In this document: piece after piece, positions 1 through 8,336 of the stretch
Position numbering within the stretch: position 1 is the first letter of the stretch
How the letters are laid out: each line of letters opens with the position of its first letter
From: Flagellimonas lutimaris
GTDB taxonomy: Bacteria; Bacteroidota; Bacteroidia; Flavobacteriales; Flavobacteriaceae
Assembly: GCF_003581615.1 (NCBI RefSeq)
Contig: NZ_QXFH01000074.1
Location: forward strand, 63,256 to 127,255
Direction of reading: 5' to 3'
DNA length: 64,000 bases
Program-made: the position numbers and the translations under genes
The notes under the pieces: generated by a model
The model's input: only the letters and a program-made list of their open reading frames with translations
What the model was told of the DNA's origin: nothing
Database searches by the model: none

Positions 1-1046
1 ATACCATTGTCTCCAAGGTACATTTTATACCTGTTATCCGCTATTTTTTCTACTGATACGTGAATTTCGCCATCACGGACCTCGGCAATACCATACTTTA
101 AAGCATTGGTTATAGTTTCATTGATGATAAGCCCTAATGGAATTACAGTATCGATGCTGAGTTTATAATTTTTTATATCCAAGTTGACCTTCACATTATT
201 ACCACTACCCTTGACCGAACGCACTAGATAATCACAAAGCTCCTGTACATAAGGTTCAAGTTCTATTTTTGACAAATAATCATCCCTTTTGTACAACATC
301 TCATGAACCATGGCCATGGATACCACACGGTTTTGGCTACTTTTAATGATACTACTAATTTTACTGTCATCGATTGCCCGAGATTGCAGGCTCAGGAGGC
401 TTGAAACCGTCTGTAGGTTGTTTTTGACTCGGTGATGTACCTCTTTTAGGAGCGTTTCTTTTTCTTCGATTCGTTCCTGTATCTCATTACGGGATTTATA
501 TAGTCGATGGTGTGCACTCAGGAGGTTTTTACCAAAAACACCTCCAAGAAGATATACCGCAAATACAGCACTCAAATAGGCAAACCAGCTTTTAGACTCC
601 AAAGGGACCATATTCTCTGAAATCCTGAAATCACCTGTATCATAAAGAAAAAGCAGGGTTAATACTGCTAAATTGATGATAAGGTATAACTGACCAAAAA
701 CCTTGGTAGTTACATATCCTGCAAAAACAATAATGGCCAACACAAAAATAAAAGGGCTTTCTATACCACCGCTGTATATGGTTATAATAATTGCACCTAT
801 CATGGATAGGATGGAGGTCAAATTGTAAGTGAGTGTTAAGTTATTGTGCTTTTGATATAGTAATGTGTTTAATAGGTTGATGAATGCATACCCTAAAAAG
901 GTGTAGGTAATGATTCCTTTTATATCCAAAAAGAAAAAACATACTAACCCAAAAATGGCAGCAAAAAAGGATGAATTGTAATTTACCTTAAGTATCAAAT
1001 CAATCTTGTCTTGAATCCTATATGTATCCTTACCAGGAACTTTCAT
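1..1046 (-). CDS. Membrane sensor histidine kinase, HisKA_2 family (3' end outside window)
   Basis: Partial gene, about 348 residues visible from ATG at 1046 and running off the left edge. Residues about 25-170 hold several hydrophobic segments, so the N-terminus is a membrane module with no obvious extracytoplasmic domain. A phospho-acceptor H-box follows (ETLLKEVHHRVKNNLQ), which is the HisKA_2 form. Then come an N-box (LIINETITNALKYG) and the start of the G1 box (LGDNG) right at the window edge. It should autophosphorylate on His and pass phosphate to a response regulator, which is not visible here. The signal sensed is unknown. Family assignment is firm; partner and role are not. Confidence 0.9.
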   Translation of the reverse strand, partial: MKVPGKDTYRIQDKIDLILKVNYNSSFFAAIFGLVCFFFLDIKGIITYTFLGYAFINLLNTLLYQKHNNLTLTYNLTSILSMIGAIIITIYSGGIESPFIFVLAIIVFAGYVTTKVFGQLYLIINLAVLTLLFLYDTGDFRISENMVPLESKSWFAYLSAVFAVYLLGGVFGKNLLSAHHRLYKSRNEIQERIEEKETLLKEVHHRVKNNLQTVSSLLSLQSRAIDDSKISSIIKSSQNRVVSMAMVHEMLYKRDDYLSKIELEPYVQELCDYLVRSVKGSGNNVKVNLDIKNYKLSIDTVIPLGLIINETITNALKYGIAEVRDGEIHVSVEKIADNRYKMYLGDNG

Positions 1047-1148
1047 ATGCTGCGCGTGAATATTCCCCTACCACAAAAAAGTTGATAACGTGCGGTAGAG
1101 TGGCTTAATGGGGTGTTTTAAGCTGTAAATCTAACTATGTTTTTGATA

Positions 1149-1182
1149 TAAAAAAAGTGGCAGCTTTAATAACTACCACTTT
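1149..1182 (-). terminator. Rho-independent terminator of secA
   Basis: Read on the minus strand, a 10-bp stem (AAAGTGGTAG with CTGCCACTTT, one wobble) closes a 9-nt loop and is followed by a T run. It lies about 20 nt after the secA stop codon. Confidence 0.75.
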
Positions 1183-1203
1183 AAGAGTATTCTTTGGAGG
1201 ATT

Positions 1204-4200
1204 TTAGTCGTTTACTAAAACCCATTCTCCTTTGTCTATCAGGGGCTCCGCTTGTTTATACTTGACAGTTTTGCTCTCTCCTGACATTACATTTTTAATG
1301 GTGACCCTTTCGTTTCTGCCAATTTTCGGTTTTTCACGAACAATGGTTTCCGTGACATGAGGTCGTTGCCCTTGAGTTTGACCCGCAGCCCTGTTTTGGG
1401 CGGCCAATTCGTCGCTGTTCGGAATTTCTTCTTTTGTGGTTTGAAGCTTTTCTTTTGGCTTGCGAACGCTTCTGGCTTCTTGGATTTGAGCGGTGTTCTC
1501 GGAAGGCAACTCTCCTTTGAAAAGGAAGGATATCACTTCTCGGTTTACTTTATCCAACATTTCTTTGAAAAGCTCAAAAGCCTCGAACTTATAAATTAAC
1601 AATGGGTCTTTTTGTTCGTGAACGGCCAACTGCACGGATTGTTTCAACTCGTCCATTTTGCGCAAGTGCGTTTTCCAAGCATCATCAATGATGGCCAAGG
1701 TAATGTTCTTCTCAAAATCCGTAATCAATTGTTTTCCATTACTGTTGTAGGCCTTTTCTAAGTTGGTTACAACATTCAGTGATTTGATACCATCGGTAAA
1801 AGGTACTACAATGCGCTCAAACTTGTTGGCCTCATCCTCATACACCTTTTTGATGACCTGGAATGCAACAGTGGCACTACGTTCCATTTTCTGCTTATAG
1901 AACTCGTAGGCTTCGTCATTGATTTTAATGGCAATCTGCTGAAAGCTAAGTTTCTTAAATTCCTCTTCGCTTATTGGTGAGGTAATGGAGAAGTATTTGA
2001 TGAGTTCGAACTCAAAGTTCTTGAAATCGTCCGCCATTTTATTGGACTCCGCAATGGCTTCACAAGTATCGTAAATCATGTTGGCGATGTCCACTTTTAA
2101 GCGTTCACCCTCCAATGCGTGTCTTCTTCTTTTGTAGATTACCTCCCGTTGGGCGTTCATTACATCATCATATTCCAACAAACGCTTACGGATACCAAAA
2201 TTGTTTTCCTCAACCTTTTTCTGTGCACGTTCTATGGATTTGGTCATCATGGAATGTTGGATTACTTCACCATCTTCCAAGCCCATACGGTCCATCATTT
2301 TGGCTACACGGTCCGATCCGAACAAACGCATCAAGTTATCTTCCAAAGAAACATAGAACTGCGAGCTACCTGGGTCTCCCTGACGTCCAGAACGACCTCT
2401 CAACTGCCTGTCCACACGTCTGGAATCATGGCGCTCCGTACCTATAATGGCCAAACCACCAGCTTCCTTAACGTCTGGGGACAATTTAATATCGGTACCC
2501 CTACCTGCCATGTTGGTTGCAATGGTTACAACACCGCCTTTACCAGCTTCGGCAACAATGTCGGCCTCTTTTTTATGGAGTTTCGCGTTCAATACGTTGT
2601 GCGGAACTTTACGAACGCTCAATAATTTGGATAACAACTCCGAAATTTCAACGGATGTGGTACCAATCAATACGGGTCTTCCTGCTTGCGAAAGTTTGGT
2701 GACCTCATCTATGATGGCATTATATTTTTCACGCTTGGTCTTATAGATCAAGTCGTGTCTGTCATCACGGGCAATGGGCCTGTTGGTTGGGATTTCCATC
2801 ACATCCAACTCATAAATTTCCCAGAATTCCCCTGCTTCCGTAACCGCTGTACCTGTCATACCGGACAGTTTGCTATACATTCTAAAGTAATTTTGTAGTG
2901 TTACGGTCGCAAAAGTCTGGGTCATCGCCTCGATTTTCACGTTCTCCTTGGCCTCAATGGCTTGGTGAAGACCGTCCGAGTACCTACGTCCGTCCATGAT
3001 ACGACCTGTCTGCTCATCTACAATCATTACCTTGTTGTCCATCACCACATATTCTACATCTTTTTCAAAAAGGGTGTAGGCTTTCAACAATTGGGTCATA
3101 GTATGTATACGCTCGCTCTTTACGGCAAAATCCTTGAAGAGTTCTTCTTTGAGCTCTGCTTCTTTTTCAATTTCCAGGTCTTGGTTCTCGATTTTGGCAA
3201 TTTCGCTACCAATATCGGGCATCACAAAAAACTCTTTGTCCTGATCAGTTGAGATATAATCAACCCCTTGGTCGGTAAGTTCAATCTGGTTGTTCTTTTC
3301 ATCAATTACAAACAATAGGTCCTCGTCCACTTTGGGCATTTCCCTATTGTTGTCCTGCATGTAGAAGTTTTCGGTTTTTTGAAGCAATTGCTTAACCCCT
3401 TCTTCACTCAAAAATTTGATAAGTGCTTTGTTTTTTGGCAGTCCGCGGTGAACTCGAAGCAACAAGAAACCACCTTCTTTGGTATTTCCTTCTTTGATAA
3501 GTTTTTTGGCCTCTGCCAATACGCCGGTCAAATGTTGACGTTGTTTCTGAACAATGTCAGATACCTGAGGTTTAAGTTCGTTGAACTCGTGGCGGTCACC
3601 TTCGGGAACGGGACCAGATATGATCAATGGTGTACGGGCATCATCAATAAGTACGGAATCCACCTCATCCACAATAGCATAGTGGTGCGGACGCTGTACC
3701 AAATCGTCGGGAGTGTGCGCCATGTTATCGCGCAGGTAATCAAAACCAAATTCGTTGTTGGTTCCGTAGGTGATATCGGCATTGTAGGCTGCCCTTCTTC
3801 CATCGGAATTGGGTCTGTGCTTATCTATACAATCCACAGTGAGACCGTGGAATTCAAATATGGGTGCCATCCATGTACTATCCCTTTTGGCCAAGTAATC
3901 GTTAACGGTTACCAAGTGCGCCCCTTTACCTACCAAAGCGTTAAGGTAGAGCGGGAGGGTGGCTACCAATGTTTTACCTTCACCTGTTTGCATCTCGGCA
4001 ATTTTACCTTGATGCAGGGCAATACCACCGATAAGCTGCACATCGTAATGCACCATATCCCAGGTTACTTCTTTGCCTGCTGCATCCCATGAGTTTTGCC
4101 AAACAGCTTTGTCACCTTCCAAAGAAACGTAATCTTTATCACCAGAAAGTACCCTATCAAATTCGCTTGCTGTAACAGTAAGCGTTTCGTTGGCTGCAAA

Positions 4201-4566
4201 TCGCTTGGCGGTTTCCTTTACCACGGCAAAGGCTTCGGGAAGGATGTCTTCTAATGTTTTTTCGGAGACCTTATAGGCCTCTTCGTTGAGCTTGTCGATT
4301 TCGGAGTAGATTTCTTCGTTACGATCAATGTCGTTGGAATTTTCTACTTCTTCTTTTAGTTCGGCAATCTTATCGTTGATTTCTTTGCAGTCTTCAGCTA
4401 TTTTTGCTTTAAAGGCAGTAGTTTTTTGTCTCAGTTCATCATGCGATAATCCTTCTAATTGCTGCTCAAAGGATTTTATCTCATTCACCAAAGGTTGCAA
4501 CGATTTTACATCCTTTTCCGATTTATCTCCTACAAATACCTTAAGTACGGAATTAATAAAACTCAT
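1204..4566 (-). CDS. secA: Preprotein translocase ATPase SecA
   Basis: 1120 residues. This is the motor ATPase that pushes unfolded preproteins through SecYEG. Walker A is GEGKT at residues 195-199 and Walker B is DEVD at 300-303. The preprotein cross-linking region and the second helicase half (NMAGRGTDIKL, GTERHDSRRVDRQLRGR) are intact. The protein is longer than E. coli SecA (901) because of an extra charged segment after the first nucleotide-binding fold (about 340-490), usual in Bacteroidota. The C-terminus keeps GRNERVTIKN, but the zinc-binding CxCxSGKKxKxC tail of most SecAs is absent. The gene is monocistronic, with a terminator downstream. Confidence 0.98.
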   Translation of the reverse strand: MSFINSVLKVFVGDKSEKDVKSLQPLVNEIKSFEQQLEGLSHDELRQKTTAFKAKIAEDCKEINDKIAELKEEVENSNDIDRNEEIYSEIDKLNEEAYKVSEKTLEDILPEAFAVVKETAKRFAANETLTVTASEFDRVLSGDKDYVSLEGDKAVWQNSWDAAGKEVTWDMVHYDVQLIGGIALHQGKIAEMQTGEGKTLVATLPLYLNALVGKGAHLVTVNDYLAKRDSTWMAPIFEFHGLTVDCIDKHRPNSDGRRAAYNADITYGTNNEFGFDYLRDNMAHTPDDLVQRPHHYAIVDEVDSVLIDDARTPLIISGPVPEGDRHEFNELKPQVSDIVQKQRQHLTGVLAEAKKLIKEGNTKEGGFLLLRVHRGLPKNKALIKFLSEEGVKQLLQKTENFYMQDNNREMPKVDEDLLFVIDEKNNQIELTDQGVDYISTDQDKEFFVMPDIGSEIAKIENQDLEIEKEAELKEELFKDFAVKSERIHTMTQLLKAYTLFEKDVEYVVMDNKVMIVDEQTGRIMDGRRYSDGLHQAIEAKENVKIEAMTQTFATVTLQNYFRMYSKLSGMTGTAVTEAGEFWEIYELDVMEIPTNRPIARDDRHDLIYKTKREKYNAIIDEVTKLSQAGRPVLIGTTSVEISELLSKLLSVRKVPHNVLNAKLHKKEADIVAEAGKGGVVTIATNMAGRGTDIKLSPDVKEAGGLAIIGTERHDSRRVDRQLRGRSGRQGDPGSSQFYVSLEDNLMRLFGSDRVAKMMDRMGLEDGEVIQHSMMTKSIERAQKKVEENNFGIRKRLLEYDDVMNAQREVIYKRRRHALEGERLKVDIANMIYDTCEAIAESNKMADDFKNFEFELIKYFSITSPISEEEFKKLSFQQIAIKINDEAYEFYKQKMERSATVAFQVIKKVYEDEANKFERIVVPFTDGIKSLNVVTNLEKAYNSNGKQLITDFEKNITLAIIDDAWKTHLRKMDELKQSVQLAVHEQKDPLLIYKFEAFELFKEMLDKVNREVISFLFKGELPSENTAQIQEARSVRKPKEKLQTTKEEIPNSDELAAQNRAAGQTQGQRPHVTETIVREKPKIGRNERVTIKNVMSGESKTVKYKQAEPLIDKGEWVLVND

Positions 4567-4648
4567 GAAATATTTTTTGTATTGAATGTCAAAAGCCGTT
4601 CCATTGATGGGATTACCATGGAATTCTTTAGCTAGGCTGTCAAAATTA

Positions 4649-4680
4649 CATAAAAAAAAGCCTCAAATGAGACTTTTTAA
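4649..4680 (-). terminator. Terminator of the DUF2795 gene
   Basis: On the minus strand an 8-bp hairpin (AAAGTCTC, loop ATTT, GAGGCTTT) is followed by eight T. It ends transcription from 4701-4925 just before the secA leader. Confidence 0.75.
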
Positions 4681-4700
4681 TGTGGTTTGTTTTTTTGAAT

Positions 4701-4925
4701 CTAATATTCATCCTCATTCCAGAGGTAGTCCTCTTCGGTGGGATAATCTGGCCAAATTTCTTCGATAGACTCGTATATCTCGCCTCCTTCTTCTTCCATC
4801 GATTGTAAATTTTCTACAACTTCCAACGGCGCTCCTGTACGAATCGCATAATCTATCAGTTCGTCTTTGGTTGCTGGCCAAGGCGCATCACTTAAATATG
4901 AAGCTAGTTCTAAAGTCCAGTACAT
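4701..4925 (-). CDS. DUF2795 domain small protein
   Basis: 74 residues, acidic, beginning MYWTLELASYLSDAPWPATK. The pattern 'LxxxLxDAPWPATKxELIxYA...GAPxxVxxNL' is the DUF2795 core, a small helical domain of unknown function. The acidic C-terminal tail (EEDYLWNEDEY) is typical of the flavobacterial members. It has its own consensus promoter about 28 bp upstream and its own terminator, so it is a free-standing transcription unit. Real by family conservation; molecular role unknown. Confidence 0.85.
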   Translation of the reverse strand: MYWTLELASYLSDAPWPATKDELIDYAIRTGAPLEVVENLQSMEEEGGEIYESIEEIWPDYPTEEDYLWNEDEY

Positions 4926-4952
4926 AGTAACGGTTTGATTTTAAATTTTTTG

Positions 4953-4982
4953 CAAAAATAATTTTTAAACCCAATCTACCAA
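4953..4982 (-). promoter_or_regulatory. Bacteroidota-type promoter for the DUF2795 gene
   Basis: Read on the minus strand: TTG (4982-4980), 19 nt, then TATTTTTG (4960-4953). This is a full match to the Bacteroidota consensus TTG-N17..23-TAnnTTTG. The predicted start near 4947 gives a leader of about 20 nt. Confidence 0.65.
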
Positions 4983-5050
4983 GTAAAAACATCATTATTT
5001 AAAAATTATTTTGTTGTTCTCAAAACAATTAGGATAAAAAAACGATTTTA

Positions 5051-5608
5051 TCAGTCCAAGTTCTCAGGAATCCACTTGACCTCTTGAGCGTTTAAATCTT
5101 TGGACAACTTACGTGCCAGGACAAACAAATAATCGGAAAGGCGGTTAATGTAAGAGAGCACATTGTCCGGTACAGGTTCATTTTCATGGAGATATGAAAT
5201 CATCCGTTCGCCACGACGACAAACCGTTCTGGCAATATGACAGTATGACACGGTGGTGTGACCTCCGGGAAGTATAAAATGTGTCATTTCTGGAAGATCT
5301 TCGTTCATCCTATCCATTTCTTGCTCCAAAAATTCAATGTCCTCCAAACTAATCCGTGGAATTTTGAGCCTGTTATCTTTTTTTGGCTCTGTTGCCAATA
5401 TGGAGCCTACCGTAAAAAGTTTTTCTTGAATCAAGGCCAGTGTCTTTTTGGAATGCTCGTCCATTTTTTGATCCCGTAAAAGTCCTAAGTAGGAATTGAG
5501 TTCGTCAATAGTCCCATAACTTTCAATACGAACATGATGCTTAGGTACACGGGTGCCGGTAAACAATGCTGTAGTGCCTTTATCTCCCGTTTTGGTGTAT
5601 ATTTTCAT
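5051..5608 (-). CDS. pduO: Cob(I)alamin / cob(I)yrinic acid a,c-diamide adenosyltransferase, PduO type
   Basis: 185 residues. It transfers the 5'-deoxyadenosyl group of ATP to reduced corrinoid, giving adenosylcobalamin. The N-terminal ATP-binding motif MKIYTKTGDKGTTALFTGTR and the later RTVCRRGERM motif identify the trimeric PduO/MMAB family rather than CobA/CobO (P-loop) or EutT types. No other B12 genes lie nearby, which fits a salvage role supplying a B12-dependent enzyme encoded elsewhere. Directly 5' of the start codon, where a leader would lie, is a 111-bp heptamer tandem repeat. No cobalamin riboswitch is visible. Confidence 0.95.
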   Translation of the reverse strand: MKIYTKTGDKGTTALFTGTRVPKHHVRIESYGTIDELNSYLGLLRDQKMDEHSKKTLALIQEKLFTVGSILATEPKKDNRLKIPRISLEDIEFLEQEMDRMNEDLPEMTHFILPGGHTTVSYCHIARTVCRRGERMISYLHENEPVPDNVLSYINRLSDYLFVLARKLSKDLNAQEVKWIPENLD

Positions 5609-5613
5609 ATTTC

Positions 5614-5724
5614 TCAGTAGTCAGTAGTCAGTAGTCAGTAGTCAGTAGTCAGTAGTCAGTAGTCAGTAGTCAGTAGTCAGTAGTCAGTAGTCAGTAGTCA
5701 GTAGTCAGTAGTCAGTAGTCAGTA
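5614..5724. repeat. Heptanucleotide tandem repeat (TCAGTAG, about 15.9 copies)
   Basis: The 7-bp unit TCAGTAG is repeated without interruption for 111 bp (15 full units plus TCAGTA). It begins 5 nt upstream of the adenosyltransferase start codon and ends about 28 bp after the stop of the small membrane protein gene. A 7-bp period with TAG on one strand and TGA on the other closes all six frames, so it is non-coding. There are no spacers, so it is a microsatellite-like array and not CRISPR. Confidence 0.98.
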
Positions 5725-5752
5725 TGCGTAACTATTGGCTATATTAATTTGC

Positions 5753-5914
5753 TCATTTCTCATTGTTCTTGTCATGTTGTCTTTTGCCCTCCATAAACTT
5801 TCGGGACTTCCTGCGTTTTGTGCCTTTTTTGTTTCTGAACAAAATAATCAAATAAATGAGCCCCAAAACGGCCAATACATACCAAATGGTGTTATCTGAT
5901 GCTATATTTTCCAT
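5753..5914 (-). CDS. Small single-pass membrane protein (53 aa)
   Basis: A short gene starting ATG at 5914 and ending TGA at 5753. The product begins MENIASDNTIWYVLAVLG. Residues about 10-26 form one hydrophobic helix (WYVLAVLGLIYLIILF). A strongly basic tail follows (RNKKGTKRRKSRKF), so the topology is probably N-out/C-in. It sits 17 nt after the methyltransferase-like gene on the same strand, as if in one transcript. I do not recognise a family. Codon use resembles its neighbours, which favours a real gene. Confidence 0.6.
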   Translation of the reverse strand: MENIASDNTIWYVLAVLGLIYLIILFRNKKGTKRRKSRKFMEGKRQHDKNNEK

Positions 5915-5931
5915 AAGCTAAAATTACCGTT

Positions 5932-6432
5932 TTAAATCCGAATCGTGAAATGTTCCTTGACCTGTTCCCTTCTGATGGAAATAAGTCCGCAATGGTACAT
6001 ATCTATACTTACCGTAACCTCCGGTAAGGCAATCAGTTGGTTCCATTGTTCCAAATTTTGATGATCAGTATAAATGGAATCAATTAAAACAAGACTGTCG
6101 TTATGCAATTTTCCTTCAGAAAGTATTTTTTGAAAAGAGGGAGCACTCAGCTTGTTTACAAAAAAAAGGTCAACCATATGTTTGTCAAACTGAATCTTAG
6201 GAAAATCTTGTTCAATCAATTCTTTGATTGTTGGTTGGTTATCTATTGAGATGCTTTTACAATTGAAATAAGCAATGGTCTTGAGCAGTACATCGACGCT
6301 TTTTTTCTTATGAAGCCTTTTTCCAAAATACAGACATTGCGTTACATACTGGAACACAAAAGGGGAGTGTACACCATGCTCGTTGGTGGATTTAGCTAAA
6401 AACTTCAGGTATGAAATAAATCGGAACCACAT
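5932..6432 (-). CDS. Methyltransferase-like protein, apparently lacking the SAM-binding core
   Basis: 166 residues. Both ends match a common Bacteroidota class I SAM-dependent methyltransferase group: an N-terminal STNEHGVHSPFVFQYVT signature and a C-terminal VTVSIDMYHCGLISIRREQVKEHFTIRI-type ending. Full members are usually about 240 residues with a Rossmann glycine loop between these ends. Here the middle is short and no GxGxG-like motif I is visible. The frame is intact from start to stop. It lies 2 nt after the ABC-F gene in the same operon. It may be a catalytically dead derivative with a retained structural role, or a decaying gene. Confidence 0.7.
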   Translation of the reverse strand: MWFRFISYLKFLAKSTNEHGVHSPFVFQYVTQCLYFGKRLHKKKSVDVLLKTIAYFNCKSISIDNQPTIKELIEQDFPKIQFDKHMVDLFFVNKLSAPSFQKILSEGKLHNDSLVLIDSIYTDHQNLEQWNQLIALPEVTVSIDMYHCGLISIRREQVKEHFTIRI

Positions 6433-6434
6433 GT

Positions 6435-8315
6435 TTATCCCTCTATAACGGAAGAAAGTTCGAACCAGCGTTCCGTTTTTTTCTCGATAGCATCCGTTAC
6501 TTCTTTGAGTTCAATGGAAAGGTTGGCAATTTCATCCCCATCCAATTCCGGGTCGGTGAACTTGTTTTGGAGCACAACCTTTTTTTCTTCTAACTTTTGA
6601 ATGTCCTTTTCCAGTTGTTTGTATTCCTTTTGCTCCGAATAGGAAAGTTTACCGCCGCTGGTGTCCCTCCAATTATTTTCCGTTTTTTCTGATTTTTCTG
6701 AAGAAGAAGTCTTGTTTTCTCGCTCTTCGATTACTTTGCTACTCTCATAGATTCGGTAATCGGAATAGTTACCTGGAAAGTCTTCGATAACCCCTTCACC
6801 TCTGAAAACAAACAAATGGTCCACAATTTTGTCCATAAAATAACGGTCGTGCGAGACTACGATTAAACATCCTGGGAAATCCAACAGGAAGCTTTCTAGT
6901 ACGTTCAGGGTAACGATATCCAAATCGTTAGTAGGTTCATCCAGAATAAGAAAATTCGGGTTTTGGATAAGTACGGTGCATAAATACAGACGTTTTCGTT
7001 CCCCACCACTCAATTTTTCAACAAAATCGTATTGCTTTTTACGATCAAAAAGGAAACGCTCCAATAATTGCTGCGCAGAAATTTGGCGTCCTTTTTTCAA
7101 TGGAATGTAGTCCCCGTACTCGCGAATAACATCAATTACCTTTTGTCCTTCTTTAACAGGAATTCCCTTTTGGGTGTAGTATCCGAATTTTACAGTATCG
7201 CCTACAACTACCTTTCCGCCTTCAACATTCTCTTGTTGCGTGAGGATATTTAAAAAAGTCGATTTTCCGGTCCCGTTTTTTCCTATAATGCCTACGCGTT
7301 CACCTTTGGTGAAGTTGTAATCGAACTTGTCTAAAATGGTTTTGTCCCCATAGGATTTGGAAATATTATGAAGCTCCAAAATCTTGCTTCCGAGGCGCTC
7401 CATATTCAATTCCAACTGCACCTCATGCTCCTGGCGACGTTGGTGGGCACGAGCTTTTATTTCTGCAAAATCATCAATTCTTGATTTGGATTTTGTTGTA
7501 CGAGCCTTGGGTTGTCTGCGCATCCAATCCAATTCTTTTTTGTACAACATTTTGGATTTTTGCTGTTCAACCGCTTCACGTTCCATTCGGGCATCCTTTT
7601 CATTCAAGTAATAGGAATAATTGCCCTTGTAGGTGTAGAGCTGGTTGTTGTCAAGCTCTAATATCTCGTTACACACCCTATCCAAAAAATAGCGGTCGTG
7701 GGTCACCATAAACAAGGTGATGTTTTCTTTAGCAAAGTAAGCTTCCAGCCATTCGATCATTTCAAGATCTAAATGGTTGGTGGGCTCATCCAGAATTAGC
7801 AAGTCTGGTTTGTTGAGCAAGGCATTGGCCAGAGCCAACCGTTTCTTTTGCCCCCCGGAAAGTGTACTTACCTTGGCATCGAGGTTGGAAAGCTGCAATT
7901 GAAAAAGAATCTGTTTGTATTGTGTTTCAAAATCCCAAGCATTAAGTCGGTCCATCGCCTCGAAGGCTTTTTGGTATTGGTCCGTATCTTCTGGGTTTTC
8001 TACAGCTTTTTCATAGGAGGCAATCACTTTTAGAATTTCATTGTCCGTAGTGAAAATGGTCTCTTCAACGGTCAAATTTGGGTTCAAGTCGGGTTCTTGC
8101 TCCAAAAATGAAATTTTGATACCTTTTCTGGTAGTCACTTGACCAGTCTCAGAGGTATCTTTCCCCGACATAATATTGAGGATTGATGTTTTTCCACTTC
8201 CGTTCTTGGCGATTAGTGCAATCTTTTGGTCCTTGTTGATTCCAAAGGAAATATCGGAGAAGAGCACCAACTCTCCATACGATTTTGATATATTTTCGAC
8301 CGTTAATAAGTTCAT
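6435..8315 (-). CDS. uup: ABC-F family ATPase (Uup-like)
   Basis: 626 residues with two ABC cassettes in one chain and no membrane segments, the ABC-F layout of ribosome-associated ATPases. The first Walker A is AKNGSGKT (residues 36-43), with signature LSGGQKKR and Walker B LLILDEPTNHLD. The second cassette has GKNGTGKS, LSGGERKR and LILDEPTNDLD. The charged linker between cassettes (about 240-300) is the P-site tRNA-interaction motif region. A C-terminal charged coiled coil (about 530-620) is the Uup-type CTD. Likely role: rescue of stalled ribosomes or branched-DNA binding. It heads the minus-strand group that continues to 5051. Confidence 0.93.
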   Translation of the reverse strand: MNLLTVENISKSYGELVLFSDISFGINKDQKIALIAKNGSGKTSILNIMSGKDTSETGQVTTRKGIKISFLEQEPDLNPNLTVEETIFTTDNEILKVIASYEKAVENPEDTDQYQKAFEAMDRLNAWDFETQYKQILFQLQLSNLDAKVSTLSGGQKKRLALANALLNKPDLLILDEPTNHLDLEMIEWLEAYFAKENITLFMVTHDRYFLDRVCNEILELDNNQLYTYKGNYSYYLNEKDARMEREAVEQQKSKMLYKKELDWMRRQPKARTTKSKSRIDDFAEIKARAHQRRQEHEVQLELNMERLGSKILELHNISKSYGDKTILDKFDYNFTKGERVGIIGKNGTGKSTFLNILTQQENVEGGKVVVGDTVKFGYYTQKGIPVKEGQKVIDVIREYGDYIPLKKGRQISAQQLLERFLFDRKKQYDFVEKLSGGERKRLYLCTVLIQNPNFLILDEPTNDLDIVTLNVLESFLLDFPGCLIVVSHDRYFMDKIVDHLFVFRGEGVIEDFPGNYSDYRIYESSKVIEERENKTSSSEKSEKTENNWRDTSGGKLSYSEQKEYKQLEKDIQKLEEKKVVLQNKFTDPELDGDEIANLSIELKEVTDAIEKKTERWFELSSVIEG

Positions 8316-8336
8316 GGGTGTTGTTTGTGGACCAGC

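Noticed and set aside
1357-4092. Plus-strand open frames of 60-237 codons across secA
   Set aside because: They lie antisense within the secA coding region, have odd composition and match no family.
5614-5724. CRISPR array
   Set aside because: The unit is 7 bp, contiguous and without spacers; no cas genes are in the window.
5609-5752. Cobalamin riboswitch before the adenosyltransferase
   Set aside because: The region is filled by the heptamer repeat, with no B12-box or space for the fold.
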